From the NCBI GenBank assembly GCA_013407085.1, contig JACCGJ010003321.1, forward strand, positions 1 to 64,000: a DNA stretch of 64,000 nucleotides. Reading direction: 5' to 3'. The stretch comes from Atriophallophorus winterbourni (lineage: Eukaryota; Platyhelminthes; Trematoda; Plagiorchiida; Microphallidae). Of this stretch, positions 45,565-55,230 are shown piece after piece (positions within the stretch are counted from its first letter, which is position 1; the number at the start of each line of letters is the position of its first letter). Below the pieces are notes generated by a model that saw nothing but the letters and a program-made list of their open reading frames with translations, did no database searches and was not told where the DNA came from. The position numbers were made by a program, and so were the translations under genes.

Positions 45565-46597
45565 ATGAAAAAGGTAATCAATAATTGCAAAACGGTAGTC
45601 TCTAGGTATTTGCGTAGCTTTGAGGAGAGTTTGGGAAAGGGCTTGTGGTATAACCTATATCCTAAGTCTACCATAACTCCTAGGTTTTACGGCCTACCTA
45701 AAATACATAAGAACTATCGTCGACGATATCGGATCACCTGCGCACGAGTTAGCTAGACATTTGGCTAATTTGTTGAAACCTTTAGTCGGCAATACAGCCT
45801 CGTTCATCAAGAACGCATATGACTTTGCAGCACGCTTAAAGTTGGTAACAATAGATGACGATGAAATAATGGTTAGCTTTGACGTGAGCGCTTTGTTCAT
45901 CAACGTGGATACAACAAGTGCGTTACAACTAGCTAGACGAACCTTGGAATCTGATGCCAGTTTGTCAGATCTCACATACATGAGCGTCCAACAAATTATC
46001 ATCGGTGTATCGATCTGCCTAAGCATGAACCCCTTTTAATGACAATTATATAGACAAAAAGAATGGTTGGCAATGGGTTCACCGATATCTTCAGTACTTG
46101 CGAACATGTATATGGAGCATTTCGAGAACAAAGCCCTTAACAAAGAAGGGTTCAAGCCAAAATTACGGTGGCGCTATGTTGATGACTCATTTGTTATCAT
46201 CAAGCGAGATCAGTTACAGGCCTTCTTTAAATATTTAAATGTAATAGACCCATGTATTACTTTCACAAAGGGAGTGGAATCCTGCACAGGCACTCTTCCA
46301 TTTTTGGACTGTTTAGCACAAAATGTAGATGGGAAAATAAAAACATCTGTTTATCGGAAACCTATCGATACAGATGCTGTACTACGACACACTTCCGCTC
46401 ATCCAAGACAGGTCTTTAGTTCCATAGCTTGTTCTATTTTCCATAAGATAGAACACCTGTGCAGCGACGAAAAGGAGGGAATACAGGCACACCGTGAAGC
46501 GAGCCAAAGGCTGATAGACCACGGTTATCCAAAAAGTTTTGTGAAACTCCAATTGATGAAGGTAAAATATCCAACCGAAAAATCGGAGAATAATTAG
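45565..46597 (+). pseudogene. Penelope-like reverse transcriptase, element 1
   Basis: Three frames cover the RT. 45565-45756 has RFYGLPKIHKNY. 45761-46039 has LLKPLVG, then MVSFDVSALFINVDT (first catalytic Asp). 46067-46597 has MAMGSPISSVLANMYMEHFE and the catalytic RYVDDSFVII, followed by TLPFLDC and VYRKPIDTD. These are the hallmarks of Penelope RTs, which are related to telomerase. A small deletion and frameshift near 45715 and stops near 46037 break the ORF, but both catalytic motifs are intact. Confidence 0.88.
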
Positions 46598-46621
46598 CGG
46601 GATAAAGTTTGTATACGCTAT

Positions 46622-47095
46622 GTGAAATGCACATCTGAAGCGATACATAGAATCTTGAACCCAGCAGTCATACGCGTAACTTATAAAAAAGGGAAAAAAA
46701 TCCATTCGGTTCTGATGCACCTCAAGGATAAGACGCCTTTATATAACGTTACGAACAGCATCTACAAAATCAACTGTAAGGACTGTTCGGGTGTTTACAT
46801 CTGGCAGTCTTCCAGGAAAATTCACGCCAGAAGCGAAGAACACCGAAAGCGTGTCCGGAGACAGACCCGGGATGCGAGGGATAATCAATCCCTTATTCGT
46901 GATTCCGCCTTGGCGGAGCACGTTATGGATACGGGCCACAGCGTCGATCTAGACAATGTTGAAATATTAACACGCGTTATTAAACCGTATAGCGAACGCC
47001 TACATGCGGAGGCGGTCGAAATTGCCAAGGCGGTCAATAAGGTGGATGGGGCAGAAATATCCACAATCTGGCGCTCGGCACTGATGCGAAAGTGA
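46622..47095 (+). CDS. Penelope-like GIY-YIG endonuclease domain, element 1
   Basis: A 157-codon frame follows the RT with only a TAG and a few bases between. It contains YKINCKDCSGVYIWQSSRK, where the usual GVYIGQT reads GVYIWQS, so the second Gly of the motif is replaced by Trp. The downstream conserved SEEHRKRV, SLIRDSALAEHVMDTGH and YSERLHAEAVEI blocks are present. In Penelope-like elements this domain nicks the target. The frame is open to its natural end (RSALMRK), but separation from RT and the Trp substitution suggest it is inactive. Confidence 0.85.
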   Translation: MKCTSEAIHRILNPAVIRVTYKKGKKIHSVLMHLKDKTPLYNVTNSIYKINCKDCSGVYIWQSSRKIHARSEEHRKRVRRQTRDARDNQSLIRDSALAEHVMDTGHSVDLDNVEILTRVIKPYSERLHAEAVEIAKAVNKVDGAEISTIWRSALMRK

Positions 47096-47323
47096 ATAGT
47101 TATTATTCACCTTATGCCTACTAGTTAATTAGATTTTTGTTTTTCTTCAAAAAGAGCCTTAGCTATGTTAGTTATGTACTTTTACGTATGTGGGCAGGTG
47201 TGTCAACTGACCTCGATCGTGTGCACTTGTATCAGATTGATTTAGATACACTGTGAGGAAAATAGACCAATTATCCTGGTCATTCCCACGAAATATGACA
47301 CATAATGTAGGCTTGCTATAGGC
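47096..47323. other. 3' untranslated region of Penelope-like element 1
   Basis: AT-rich sequence after the GIY-YIG stop. It continues beyond the SINE-like insertion at 47803, as shown by the duplicated CTTGCTATAGGC at 47312-47323 and 47803-47814. Confidence 0.6.
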
Positions 47324-47802
47324 CGAGACTGGACCTTGACGTGGTGCAGCGGCTTGCGTGCCTCGATGATCCATTGAGCTATACTGGGTGATGTCTTCGT
47401 GGCATCTTCAGAGTTACTCATACCAGGTTGGTCAATGGTGAGAAGCCAGACAAACACAGTCTCCTTGTCCCTCGCGGACATTGTATACCAGAAGAGGCGT
47501 ATGAATCCGCAAGGATCACCGGCTCGACTGGTTGGGATGATGTCGGGAGTCCCTGCTTGGTCTCTACCTCGCGAATGGCTTGTGAACTGTACCTACAGTA
47601 TCCGGCCCCGATAGGTGCGATCCTTAATCTCGCTCCGCTGCCTTGCGGGTTAGGCTTTCGGGCCAAAGGCTTGAGGTGGGAGTCCTCAAGATCAACTCCT
47701 CTACTTCGGCCTGGGCAACCGGGTAGTATCACGCCCACACCCAAATTGATTGGGTGGCACTTTGTCATTTTTAAATGATTGTGTAAAAAATATATAAATA
47801 TA
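47324..47802 (+). mobile_element. SINE-like insertion with 12-bp target duplication
   Basis: About 479 bp, flanked by CTTGCTATAGGC, ending in an A/T-rich tail (GTAAAAAATATATAAATATA). Near the 5' end TGGTGCAGCGG (about 47342) fits the Pol III box A consensus. I do not see a clear box B. A 3' module (CTACTTCGGCCTGGGCAACC, then GGGTAGTATCACGC) recurs at 51751-51790. The overlapping ORFs on both strands (47399-47778 region) are most likely translation artefacts of this repeat. Confidence 0.75.
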
Positions 47803-47890
47803 CTTGCTATAGGCTATTTAGCGTTAAGGTCACATAAGTGGTGGTGGGTTGACTACTGCGTAATCATGTTCCCTGTCCTGACTATGACCC

Positions 47891-47934
47891 CTGGTATGAC
47901 GAAGCTTCTTTGTCAGAAGTGAAACGTTACTGTG
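47891..47934 (+). ncRNA. Hammerhead-ribozyme-like motif near Penelope element 1
   Basis: The layout GGT-ATGACGA-(AGCTTCT...AGAAGT)-GAAAC-GTT-AC fits the minimal hammerhead found in Penelope repeats, with helix II formed by GCTTCT/AGAAGT. The first core base is A instead of the required C, so it is probably inactive. It lies about 800 bp downstream of the GIY-YIG domain, in the element's 3' repeat. Confidence 0.5.
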
Positions 47935-48370
47935 ATGAATTGAATTGAATTAAATTTAATAACCAACCCAAGAATGTAAGTGAGAACAAACGACGCTCAC
48001 TCGAATTGCAGTATGTATTGAATAATTTAGCTTTTACAACAAGAATTTGAATTGCGGAATTATTGATTAGTATTGATTATTATTCAAACAATCATCACAG
48101 TTACCCAATAACTACCACGCGTGCAACAGACCTGGTAGTTTGGAATATTGTTTCTCTTCAAATACCGTCGAGAAGAGCAAATCACTCCGAATCGACCGAT
48201 ATTCTTTTGAAATCTGTGAGATCGAAAATCGTGAAATCGCAACAGTTTTTTCCTACCTCGTTCGCTTTTCATTGTTTGGATCACTTAACTCCGTTCCAAC
48301 GCATTCACTCCACAGCTATTTATCGATCGACCAATAACTGCACTGATTCACCCCTCACCGGATTGAAACA

Positions 48371-49261
48371 ATGACACGCAGGTTGACCCCGAAAACCCTA
48401 ACAAAGAAGGCTGCACGTGATGTGTGCAAAATTTGCAACAAAGGGGTAAGCGCTAGATCTCATGTCGTTAAATGTTTCGGCTGCCTGAGTAAAATACATG
48501 TCAATTGTGATAAAGCCCTAACAGAGGAAGTGGCATCGATTATCAACAACGTGGATTTCCCCAGTGTCTGTTACATATGCACTTCATGTCGAAGCAAACA
48601 GTCTAGCGACAATCCACACAACGCTGCCTATGAGGCAAGGCTTGAGCCTCGGTTAGAAATTTTAGAAAATAATTATCGAATAATTGAGGAAAGGCTTAAA
48701 ACACTCTTGATGGATAAAATTGCCCCAGCGATTCAACCCGAAGCAGATGATGCTCAAGATAACAAAAAGCAATCTGAACTTCATCAATCGACGGAACTGT
48801 TGAAAAAAGTCAATAATGTACCATCGATTCCAGACTCAGGGGTTACGTCCAAAGAGCTCCAAGTGAACGCGTCTCATTCCAGCAAGCTAACATTCGCCCA
48901 GATGGTGACTAAAGGTGATAAGTGTTTGGCGTTAGAATTGAGCCCTAAACCTCAGGCAAAAGAGGAAGTTCAAAGCAAAACGGTTCCATATCACAGGGAG
49001 CAGAAAAATTCGATAAAACGCATAAAAAATTTAAGTGTAATATGCACCAATATTCCTGAGTCAGAGGTAACGCTCTTTCAAGAAAGGCAAAAGCATGACC
49101 GTGAAAACTGGTTCGTCGTTTGTAATCGAATCGGCCTAGATAGTATACACCCTGTGTCGGTAACTCGAATAACTCGTCATACGAAATCCCCGAATCAAGA
49201 TAAACCACGTCTTTTAAAATCACTTTTGCCAACGAAAAGGACATGGAAAATGTCCTACTAA
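48371..49261 (+). CDS. CR1-type LINE ORF1 protein with PHD-like finger (296 aa)
   Basis: It begins MTRRLTPKTL and carries a Cys4-His-Cys3-type array near residues 17-77: CKICNKG, CFGC, HVNCDKAL, CYICTSC. This arrangement matches the PHD-like finger in ORF1 proteins of CR1-type LINEs, thought to act in RNA or protein binding during retrotransposition. A helical, charged middle (residues 95-150, possible coiled coil) and a basic C-terminal region follow. The last codons run out of frame with the RT that starts at about 49262. The C-terminal end is therefore probably truncated, and the endonuclease is missing. Confidence 0.75.
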   Translation: MTRRLTPKTLTKKAARDVCKICNKGVSARSHVVKCFGCLSKIHVNCDKALTEEVASIINNVDFPSVCYICTSCRSKQSSDNPHNAAYEARLEPRLEILENNYRIIEERLKTLLMDKIAPAIQPEADDAQDNKKQSELHQSTELLKKVNNVPSIPDSGVTSKELQVNASHSSKLTFAQMVTKGDKCLALELSPKPQAKEEVQSKTVPYHREQKNSIKRIKNLSVICTNIPESEVTLFQERQKHDRENWFVVCNRIGLDSIHPVSVTRITRHTKSPNQDKPRLLKSLLPTKRTWKMSY

Positions 49262-51222
49262 AAGTGTATTTGCTCCCCGTGATATCCAAAGTGATGGAGC
49301 GCATAGTGACGGAAAATATAGTTCATCACTTGGAATCACAAAATATACTATCTGTCGCCCAGCATAGGTTTCGTAAAGTTCGCTCATGATTGACAAACTT
49401 GCTGACGGTATTAAACGATTTAACACAAACGGTTGACGCAAGAGACAGTGTGCACGCGTGCTATCTGGATATGTCACAAGCTTTCGACAGAGTTGATCAC
49501 TTTCTGTTGCTACAAAAGCTGAAACAGATTGGTATTGACGGGCAGCTACTCGTATAGTTCGAAAGCTACCTCAATGGGCACAAGGCAACCGTTCGAGTTA
49601 ACGGGGTACAATCACGAGCCATTAATACCTCCAGTGGTGTACCGCAAGGTTCCGTTCTCGGTCCAATGCTATTCTTAGTTTACATCAATGATTTACTTGA
49701 GAGGCTCTCATGCAAGGTAGTTCTTTTTGCGGATGATGTTAAACTTTGGATGCGAATAAAATCAACTGCAGACTGCGTAAAACTGCAAAGTGATTCCGAT
49801 GCACTACACGAATGGTCAGTTAGAAATAAACTGCCGTTCAATTTTTAAAAATGCAAGTTACTGCAAATCGGTAAGCCCTTTCAGTACGAATATCACTTTG
49901 GGCAGACGATTTTGAGATGGACCGAATCGGAGAAGGATCTTGGAGTCTGGATATGTGGTAGCCTAAAGAACAGCGTGCATTGTGAGGTCATTTACAAACG
50001 TGCTTTAAAGCTTCTAGGTATGCTACGACGGATTTTCAGAACCTTTACGCCTGTAACGTTGCCAAGCATCATGAAGACCTACTTAATTCCCACAATGGAA
50101 CATGCATCGCAAGTATGGACTCCGTGGATGAAAAAGATATATTCTTGCTTGACAGGATATATCATCGTGCAACTGAACTCGTGCGTGGTTTTCGAGACCT
50201 TAAATACGAGGAAAGGTTGAAAAATCTAAAGCTCCCTGTAAAAGACATGTTAAGTGTCGTGTAGCTTTGAAATTCTTCTTTTTCCGACTTTTATAAAATA
50301 CTGATTTTTGTAACTTGAATTTGGTTTTGTTTATTATTTCTTCATAATTAAGATGTTAAACCTTGTCTTTTGTAATTGTCTTATTGGAGCTCTGTTCACA
50401 TATTTGGTGTACCTTTTGTTTTAATTCATTATTTATGCAATTGTCGGACATTGTTGTTGAATTTGGTTGCCATTTTGGGCACTTGGATTTTGACAACAAT
50501 TTGGGTGTCTAGTATTTGATAGACATTTTGACGGTAATTTTATCCCCTTGCATTTATAATTTGGCAGTCTATCTTCTCAGCATTGGCTGAATTTATTGTT
50601 GTCATTTGGAACATTTGAGCATTTTTGGCTAACGTCATTTGTACAACCCGGTACAGTTGAGGTTTGTCCATTGTTATTATCTATTAATCTTGTTAATAGA
50701 ACCGTAGTAAACTCGAGTCATTGTTTTGAATTGTCGAACTAAGAAACGGGTGGTCTACGCGTTAAACAGCGGCTTTAGACGTTACACTCCCCTTCAACGT
50801 AGACTTCGAAGTGACGTTATCCTTACTTACAAAATATTGAATACTCCAGATCATCCACTGAAACATTTGTTTAAATACCGTGAATCAGTAATTACACGTA
50901 GCCACTCAGCGGCACTAGAAATTCCCCATTCCCGTACTAATTGTCGCCGATATTTCTATTCGGTACGTGTCTGTTTTCTGTGCAATGCCCTTCCCGAAGC
51001 AATTATCACCTCTCCCTGTATCCAACCATCACTCGAACCTTGGACACTTATTTGTTACATAACGATTTGACGATGCCTGTATATTGACTCATGGTATGCA
51101 TATTACTTGACTCCAGTGACATCGTATAATTGCTTTTTATACCTCTTATTGAACGCATAATTACTATGATATGGTAATTATGAAGCTATGTGCTTTTTGT
51201 GACCATAAATTCTTGAATCCTG
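49262..51222 (+). pseudogene. CR1-type LINE RT and 3' end, interrupted by a solo LTR
   Basis: RT motifs occur in order: VMERIVTENIVHHLE, CYLDMSQAFDRVDH near 49470, SSGVPQGSVLGPMLFLVYIND near 49630, VVLFADDVKLW near 49720, LGVWICGSLK near 49930, and the C-terminal SFRRYTPLQRRLRSDVILTY region after the LTR (50787-51070). In-frame stops occur near 49387, 49554 and 49846. The endonuclease and the start of RT are deleted against ORF1. The 3' end includes TTCTTGAATCCTGAA near 51208, similar to the TTGAATC repeats at 57876-57890. Confidence 0.85.
50237..50786 (+). repeat. Solo LTR of a BEL/Pao element inside a CR1
   Basis: It starts TGTAAAAGACATG and ends TTTAGACGTTACA. It is flanked by CTCCC at 50232-50236 and 50787-50791, the 5-bp duplication typical of the family. 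Removing it restores the CR1 reading across KLPLQRR. It aligns with the LTRs at 15813 and 19716, including GTAGTAAAC and the CTACGCGTTAA block. It contains GT...AG segments at 50534-50567 (34 nt) and 50662-50699 (38 nt), at the positions of those in the 3' LTR at 19716-20234. Confidence 0.88.
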
Positions 51223-51689
51223 AAAAAACTACTGTAACCGATTGCACTCGAATTTCCTTGAGTTTTGGTACAATTATCGGCTGGATGTTTAATTGAATTA
51301 CAAGATTATCAGCCGTTTCACATCTCGCAAACGAGTAGGAGTTGGACGAAAGAATACGATTGACAAACAACAGCTGTTAAACCACAAATGTCGTCACATG
51401 AGACTAGATAAGAGACCACAACTGACAAAATGATTGGAGACTGGTTGGTATCTTGAATGCGTGTGAAGTTTAAGTAGCTATTGAATTATGTTCGGGAAAA
51501 TCCACAGGCATCCAAATGCGAATCTGATCAACATATTTTACGGAAATCTTTGAAGCAGACTGCAACCTTTCTCGGAGAGCCGCATGTTCAACAATCTTTT
51601 CAAACGGACTAGTGATGACTTGGTTCGAATATAAGGTTTATTTTAAACATTTGCGAGACTTCTTACATTAGTTTGAGCTTATTAAATGC
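51223..51689. other. Unassigned stretch
   Basis: No coding sequence supported. The minus ORF 51164-51370 is a shadow of CR1 3' sequence. Confidence 0.4.
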
Positions 51690-51795
51690 CCACTGCCTCG
51701 TGGTTCAGGCTTTTTATCCAAAGGCTCCGGGTGGGGCCCCATAAGCCAACCCCCTACTTCGGCCTGGGCAACCGAGTAGTATCACGCTCAAGCAA
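51690..51795 (+). repeat. SINE-like 3' module, second copy
   Basis: CCTACTTCGGCCTGGGCAAC and GAGTAGTATCACGCTCA match the 3' part of the SINE at 47324-47802, preceded by a similar GGTTCAGGCTTTTTATCC region. The 5' half of the SINE is absent. Confidence 0.65.
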
Positions 51796-51932
51796 TTATG
51801 AAAATAAAGGTAAAAATGACAGATCCCGTGCTCCCAAGCTCTCTTCTCCAAATGTTTTAAATGATCTTACACTGCATGCAAACTTTTTTATTACCTAAGT
51901 AATGTGTTGCTCACATCCCCATCCCTTACACA

Positions 51933-51970
51933 CCACTACCGGTTTCAGGCTGTTTGCCATCGTCAGGTGG
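51933..51970 (-). ncRNA. Minimal hammerhead ribozyme motif, left palindrome arm
   Basis: On the minus strand: CCAC, CTGACGA core, helix II GGC/GCC with an AAACA loop, GAAA core, ACCGGT (self-complementary helix III with no loop), cleavage triplet GTA, then GTGG pairing with CCAC as helix I. All invariant core positions are present. A loopless palindromic helix III is the architecture described for Penelope-associated hammerheads that are expected to work as dimers. Confidence 0.7.
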
Positions 51971-52018
51971 AGACAGTAAGATCAGGTTCAAGGCTCACTG
52001 AACCTGATCTTACTGTCT

Positions 52019-52056
52019 CCACCTGACGATGGCAAACAGCCTGAAACCGGTAGTGG
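52019..52056 (+). ncRNA. Minimal hammerhead ribozyme motif, right palindrome arm
   Basis: The same motif on the plus strand: CCAC 52019-52022, CTGACGA 52023-52029, helix II 52030-52042, GAAA 52043-52046, helix III ACCGGT 52046-52051, cleavage expected after A52052, GTGG 52053-52056. All core bases needed for cleavage are present. Confidence 0.7.
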
Positions 52057-52329
52057 TGTGTAAGGGATGGGGATGTGAGCAACACATTACTTTGGTCATC
52101 CATAAGCGCCTAGAGTGCTTGACCAAGAATCACTTTGTGATTCCGTGTCTGAACATCGTAATTCGTTGTACGAACCCTATATAACAGTTGGCATAAAAGT
52201 ATAACCTTGTTTACCTTTTTTATTACCTGTTTTCAGTTTTGTGGTTCTTTGTTAGCCCTGGCAGAAGTGCAGCTTGTTCATCGAGGTTTCCAAATTTAGA
52301 CACTTCAAATATTTTGCCTGCTTCGAATG

Positions 52330-53090
52330 CCTTTAAAGCGTTCTAACGCCTGCGCGTACCATTCAAATTAGCGGCGTTTAATGTACAAACTTTAGCTAGC
52401 ATCGGGCAGCAGGCAGCCTTAGCTCGCACACTTGATAGCCTCGATGTCGATGTGTGCTGTTTCTCGGAAACACGCATGCATAACTCTAGCTCAGTTACAC
52501 GATTGTCTAACCCTTCGAACTTACGCAAGTCACAATACCTACGCCTGTCCACTGATGACGATGCCATGGTATGTGATCAAGCTGTTGTCCGAATCGTCTT
52601 GGGTGAGCGAGCTGAGGTCGCACAGTTGAACTGGATCCCAGTCGACAGTCGTCTTTGTGCAGTTAGACTACAGTGTTCGTGCAAACTGGCAACCGCAGCC
52701 TGTTTGCGGTTGCTGCCTATGCACCGACTGATTGTTGCTGTAAACATGACTAGGATGAGTTTTATGGAAGATTACAAGAACTCATTAGACTTGCATCAAA
52801 GCGTGACATTGTTGTCTTAGCTGGTGACATGAATGCACGTGTAGGCCGTCTATCATCAAAAGAGCATTTTCTGGGTGGAAGGTTTTGTCTCGATTGTCAT
52901 CCTAATGACAATGGCGGAAGATTGCTTTGCTTGTGCTCAGAGCACAGACTTTACCTTGCCAGCACTAACTTCCTCCATTCGAAGCGTCACTGCTTCACCT
53001 GGAAATGTCGATTGACAGCCTTTTTCACGCAAATTGACCATATTGCTATCAGCTACTCGTGCCGAGGGAGTGTGTAAGATTGCCATTTAT
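52330..53090 (+). pseudogene. RTE-type LINE endonuclease
   Basis: APE-type endonuclease motifs run in order: N-terminal KLAAFN near 52370, ALARTLDSLDVDVCCFSETR near 52450, RLSTDDDAM near 52545, LNWIPVDSRLCAV near 52630, VVLAGDMNARVGRL near 52830, PNDNGGRLLCLCSEHRLYL near 52910, and QIDHIAIS near 53035. Two frameshifts separate the parts (52452-52820 and 52829-53077 are open). It is the most complete RTE endonuclease here and a template for reading 1-310 and 41241-42130. Confidence 0.82.
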
Positions 53091-53400
53091 ACTAGGGCGC
53101 CTGTCTAGAGTCCGATCATGCGTTAGTCTGTGCTAAGCTCTCGATGCGTTTTGGCGGGAAACGTGGAAATGTTGCAAGGCAGTTGAATAATGCCAGGTTT
53201 AATTTTCTCCCGGTTCTCCGACGGTTTCAGGGCATTTTGAGTTTGCATCTTTCTACAGTTCCCCAAAATAATATTGATGAACAATGAAGTGGGATTCAAA
53301 CCTCCTTGGAAACAGCCGCGTTGGATAGTTTTGTGTTGACTTCTTGTGTAGCTCAACACTGGGTTACTGGAGCAACCACACGCATTTCGTAGAACAACTA
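53091..53400. other. Degraded RTE linker
   Basis: Sequence between endonuclease and RT. The plus strand reads MRFGGKRGNVARQLNN and NFLPVLRRF in changing frames, fitting the linker of RTE ORF2. The minus ORF 53123-53434 is a shadow. Confidence 0.5.
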
Positions 53401-53402
53401 TC

Positions 53403-53690
53403 GTGGTATTCCTTGACATCCGAGCGACATTCATTTCAATCTATCGCGAAAGTCTTTGTCTGCTGGTTGCCAGAGAAGTATGTTTGGATCTTGAAAGCAT
53501 TATATTAAGTACTTCGGGTATCGTTCGAGCGTACGTACAATTGTCGTCCGCGTTCAATATCTCCAGCAGGGTGCGGCAGGGCTGCCCTATCTCGTCGTTC
53601 TTTTGTAATTTCGCGATGCACGATGCCCCAAAGAAAGCTTTAGCTGATCTGATGCGCGCAGGTGTTAAACTTCTGCCGGGATAAGCGAGT
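53403..53690 (+). pseudogene. RTE-type LINE reverse transcriptase fragment
   Basis: A frame beginning VFLDIRATFIS is a decayed first catalytic block. It continues through LSSAFNISSRVRQGCPISSF, the classic RTE motif before the second catalytic block, then NFAMHD. It ends before the YADD motif, which is absent. It follows the endonuclease at 52330-53090 and is probably the same insertion. Confidence 0.75.
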
Positions 53691-54240
53691 GGGTGCAGCG
53701 TTTGCTAACCTTCGCCATTTGTGGCGTCGACGCGATGTTTCACTCCATACTAAAGGCTGAGTGTGCAACGCAGTGGTGCGTACTACGCTATTTTATGGCT
53801 GCGAAACCTGGTCTATCCGAGGGGAAGATGTCCGTCGGCTTTCTGTTTTTGACACACCTTGCCTGTGTAGGATTGTTCGCATTCGGTGACAGCATCGTGT
53901 TACAATATAGATGTCTGCAATCGGGTGTTAGGACCAAGTGGCCACACTCTGAGAGGAATGCTGATGCTTGCTTGTTTGCGATAGTTGGGACATGTTTTAA
54001 GAACGCCTTTTTACCATTTACTATACCGCGCCTTATTCGCAGAACCTTGGCAGAAGCTGAGAAAATGATCGGGTGTCCAGTCTGACTTGGCGCGTTGAGA
54101 TGAAGAAACTCACCGTAGAGCTAGGCTCAGTTGGGCTTATTCGTTTGCCTAGGGTCCGAAAGCTCCACCTAATAGTTGACTGGAAACCTTACGAGATATG
54201 GCTGTAAATCGAAGTCAGTGGCGCCAGTGTTTTTGATTAT
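53691..54240 (+). pseudogene. RTE-type LINE C-terminal region, first copy
   Basis: In broken frames it reads the segment after RT: YGCETW near 53800, RRLSVFDTPCLCRIV near 53840, then TWRVEMKKLTVELGSVGLIRL near 54090 and EVSGASVFDYM at the end. The order matches the intact copy at 54545-55230. Multiple stops. Confidence 0.65.
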
Positions 54241-54469
54241 ATGTCATAATTTTTATCCGGTATTATTTTATATATAAAAAATCGCATGCAGGGAAACTAC
54301 AAAAACAAGCTGCTTTTTACGCATTTGGTATGCATACCTGACAAGGAAATCAGATCGGTTGGACGATCACAACAGATGTTACTGGCTCCTTCTCGACTGG
54401 TCGGGCATATGACGCTACTCAGATGTGCCAGTCTGAAGAAACATTCATGAAGGCTTAATCGCGATCGAT

Positions 54470-54545
54470 CAAACGGTGGACGGTAACTCAGGCCGTGAGT
54501 CATGAGACCACAATGGTGAAGGTCCTTGGTGCGAATCCGACCCGA
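54470..54545 (+). repeat. tRNA-like SINE fragment
   Basis: Contains CAGGCCGTGAGTCATGAGAC and then CCTTGGTGCGAATCCGACCC, where GGTGCGAATCC is one base from the Pol III box B consensus. Its minus-strand translation (SGRIRTKDLHHCGLMTHG) is the kind of string SINEs generate. It lies exactly between two RTE C-terminal fragments. Boundaries are uncertain. Confidence 0.4.
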
Positions 54546-55230
54546 AACAGAGATATGCACTGCTGATGAAATTGTGGATCGTTTTACGTATCTCGGTAGT
54601 TGTATCAATAATTCTGCATCGTTAGATAACGATGTCTCGGCACGCATTTCTAAAGCAACTGTAGCATTCCGCAACCTAGGTCACCTCTGGCGTCACAAAG
54701 GACTGTCTCTGCTACTCAAGGGTAGAGTCTATAAAGCGACAGTTCGGGCTGTGTTACTGTATGGGTGCGAAACTTGGACCTTACGTAAAGAACACATTCA
54801 GCGTCTCCAAGTATTTGACAACCGGTGTCTCCGCAAAATTCTAGGAGTTAGCTGTTACAATCGTATGCGCACCGATGCTCTCCGAAATAAGTTGTTTGGT
54901 AGTAATGTCGATATAGAGAAGCAGATCAACCTGCATCGGTTACGCTGTTTGGGTCACGTTTTACGGATGCCGGACCACCGAAATCCGAAACAGATTCTTT
55001 TTGCGACGCCGAATCCTGATTGGCGTAAATCTCGGGCTGGCCAAACCGTCACATGGCATAGGCAGCTAAAAAATTTTACTAGTAACCTTTCCAATGTAGG
55101 CGCAGCGCGTCTTCCAGGCTGGTGTCCCCGCGATCATCTATCGCAATGGTTAGTTACGCTTCAGGATATGCCCCGAAACCGTGTTCAATGGCGGTTTTGC
55201 ACTAAGCATCTTCTTGGAGTGTTTGCATAA
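54545..55230 (+). pseudogene. RTE-type LINE C-terminal region, second copy (open)
   Basis: An open frame carries the conserved RTE tail: DRFTYLGSCI near 54575, DVSARISKATVAFRNL, KATVRAVLLYGCETW near 54740, RLQVFDNRCLRKILGVS, RLRCLGHVLRM near 54940 and GQTVTWHRQLK near 55040, ending in WCPRD...QWRF. The RT core is missing, so this is a 5'-truncated insertion, but its remaining frame is intact over more than 200 codons, which suggests it is young. Confidence 0.8.

Larger units (their letters stand above)
51898..52091. repeat. Perfect palindrome, 93-bp arms, 8-bp spacer
   Basis: 51898-51990 is the exact reverse complement of 51999-52091. The loop is AGGCTCAC (51991-51998). No mismatch was found over 93 positions. 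Each arm holds one hammerhead-like motif, so the palindrome encodes the ribozyme on both strands. It could be extruded as a cruciform or transcribed as a long hairpin. Perfection implies a recent origin or ongoing correction. Confidence 0.95.

Noticed and set aside
47399..47778. Two 116-codon ORFs on opposite strands
   Set aside because: Both lie wholly inside the SINE-like insertion and overlap each other. Their translations have no domain.
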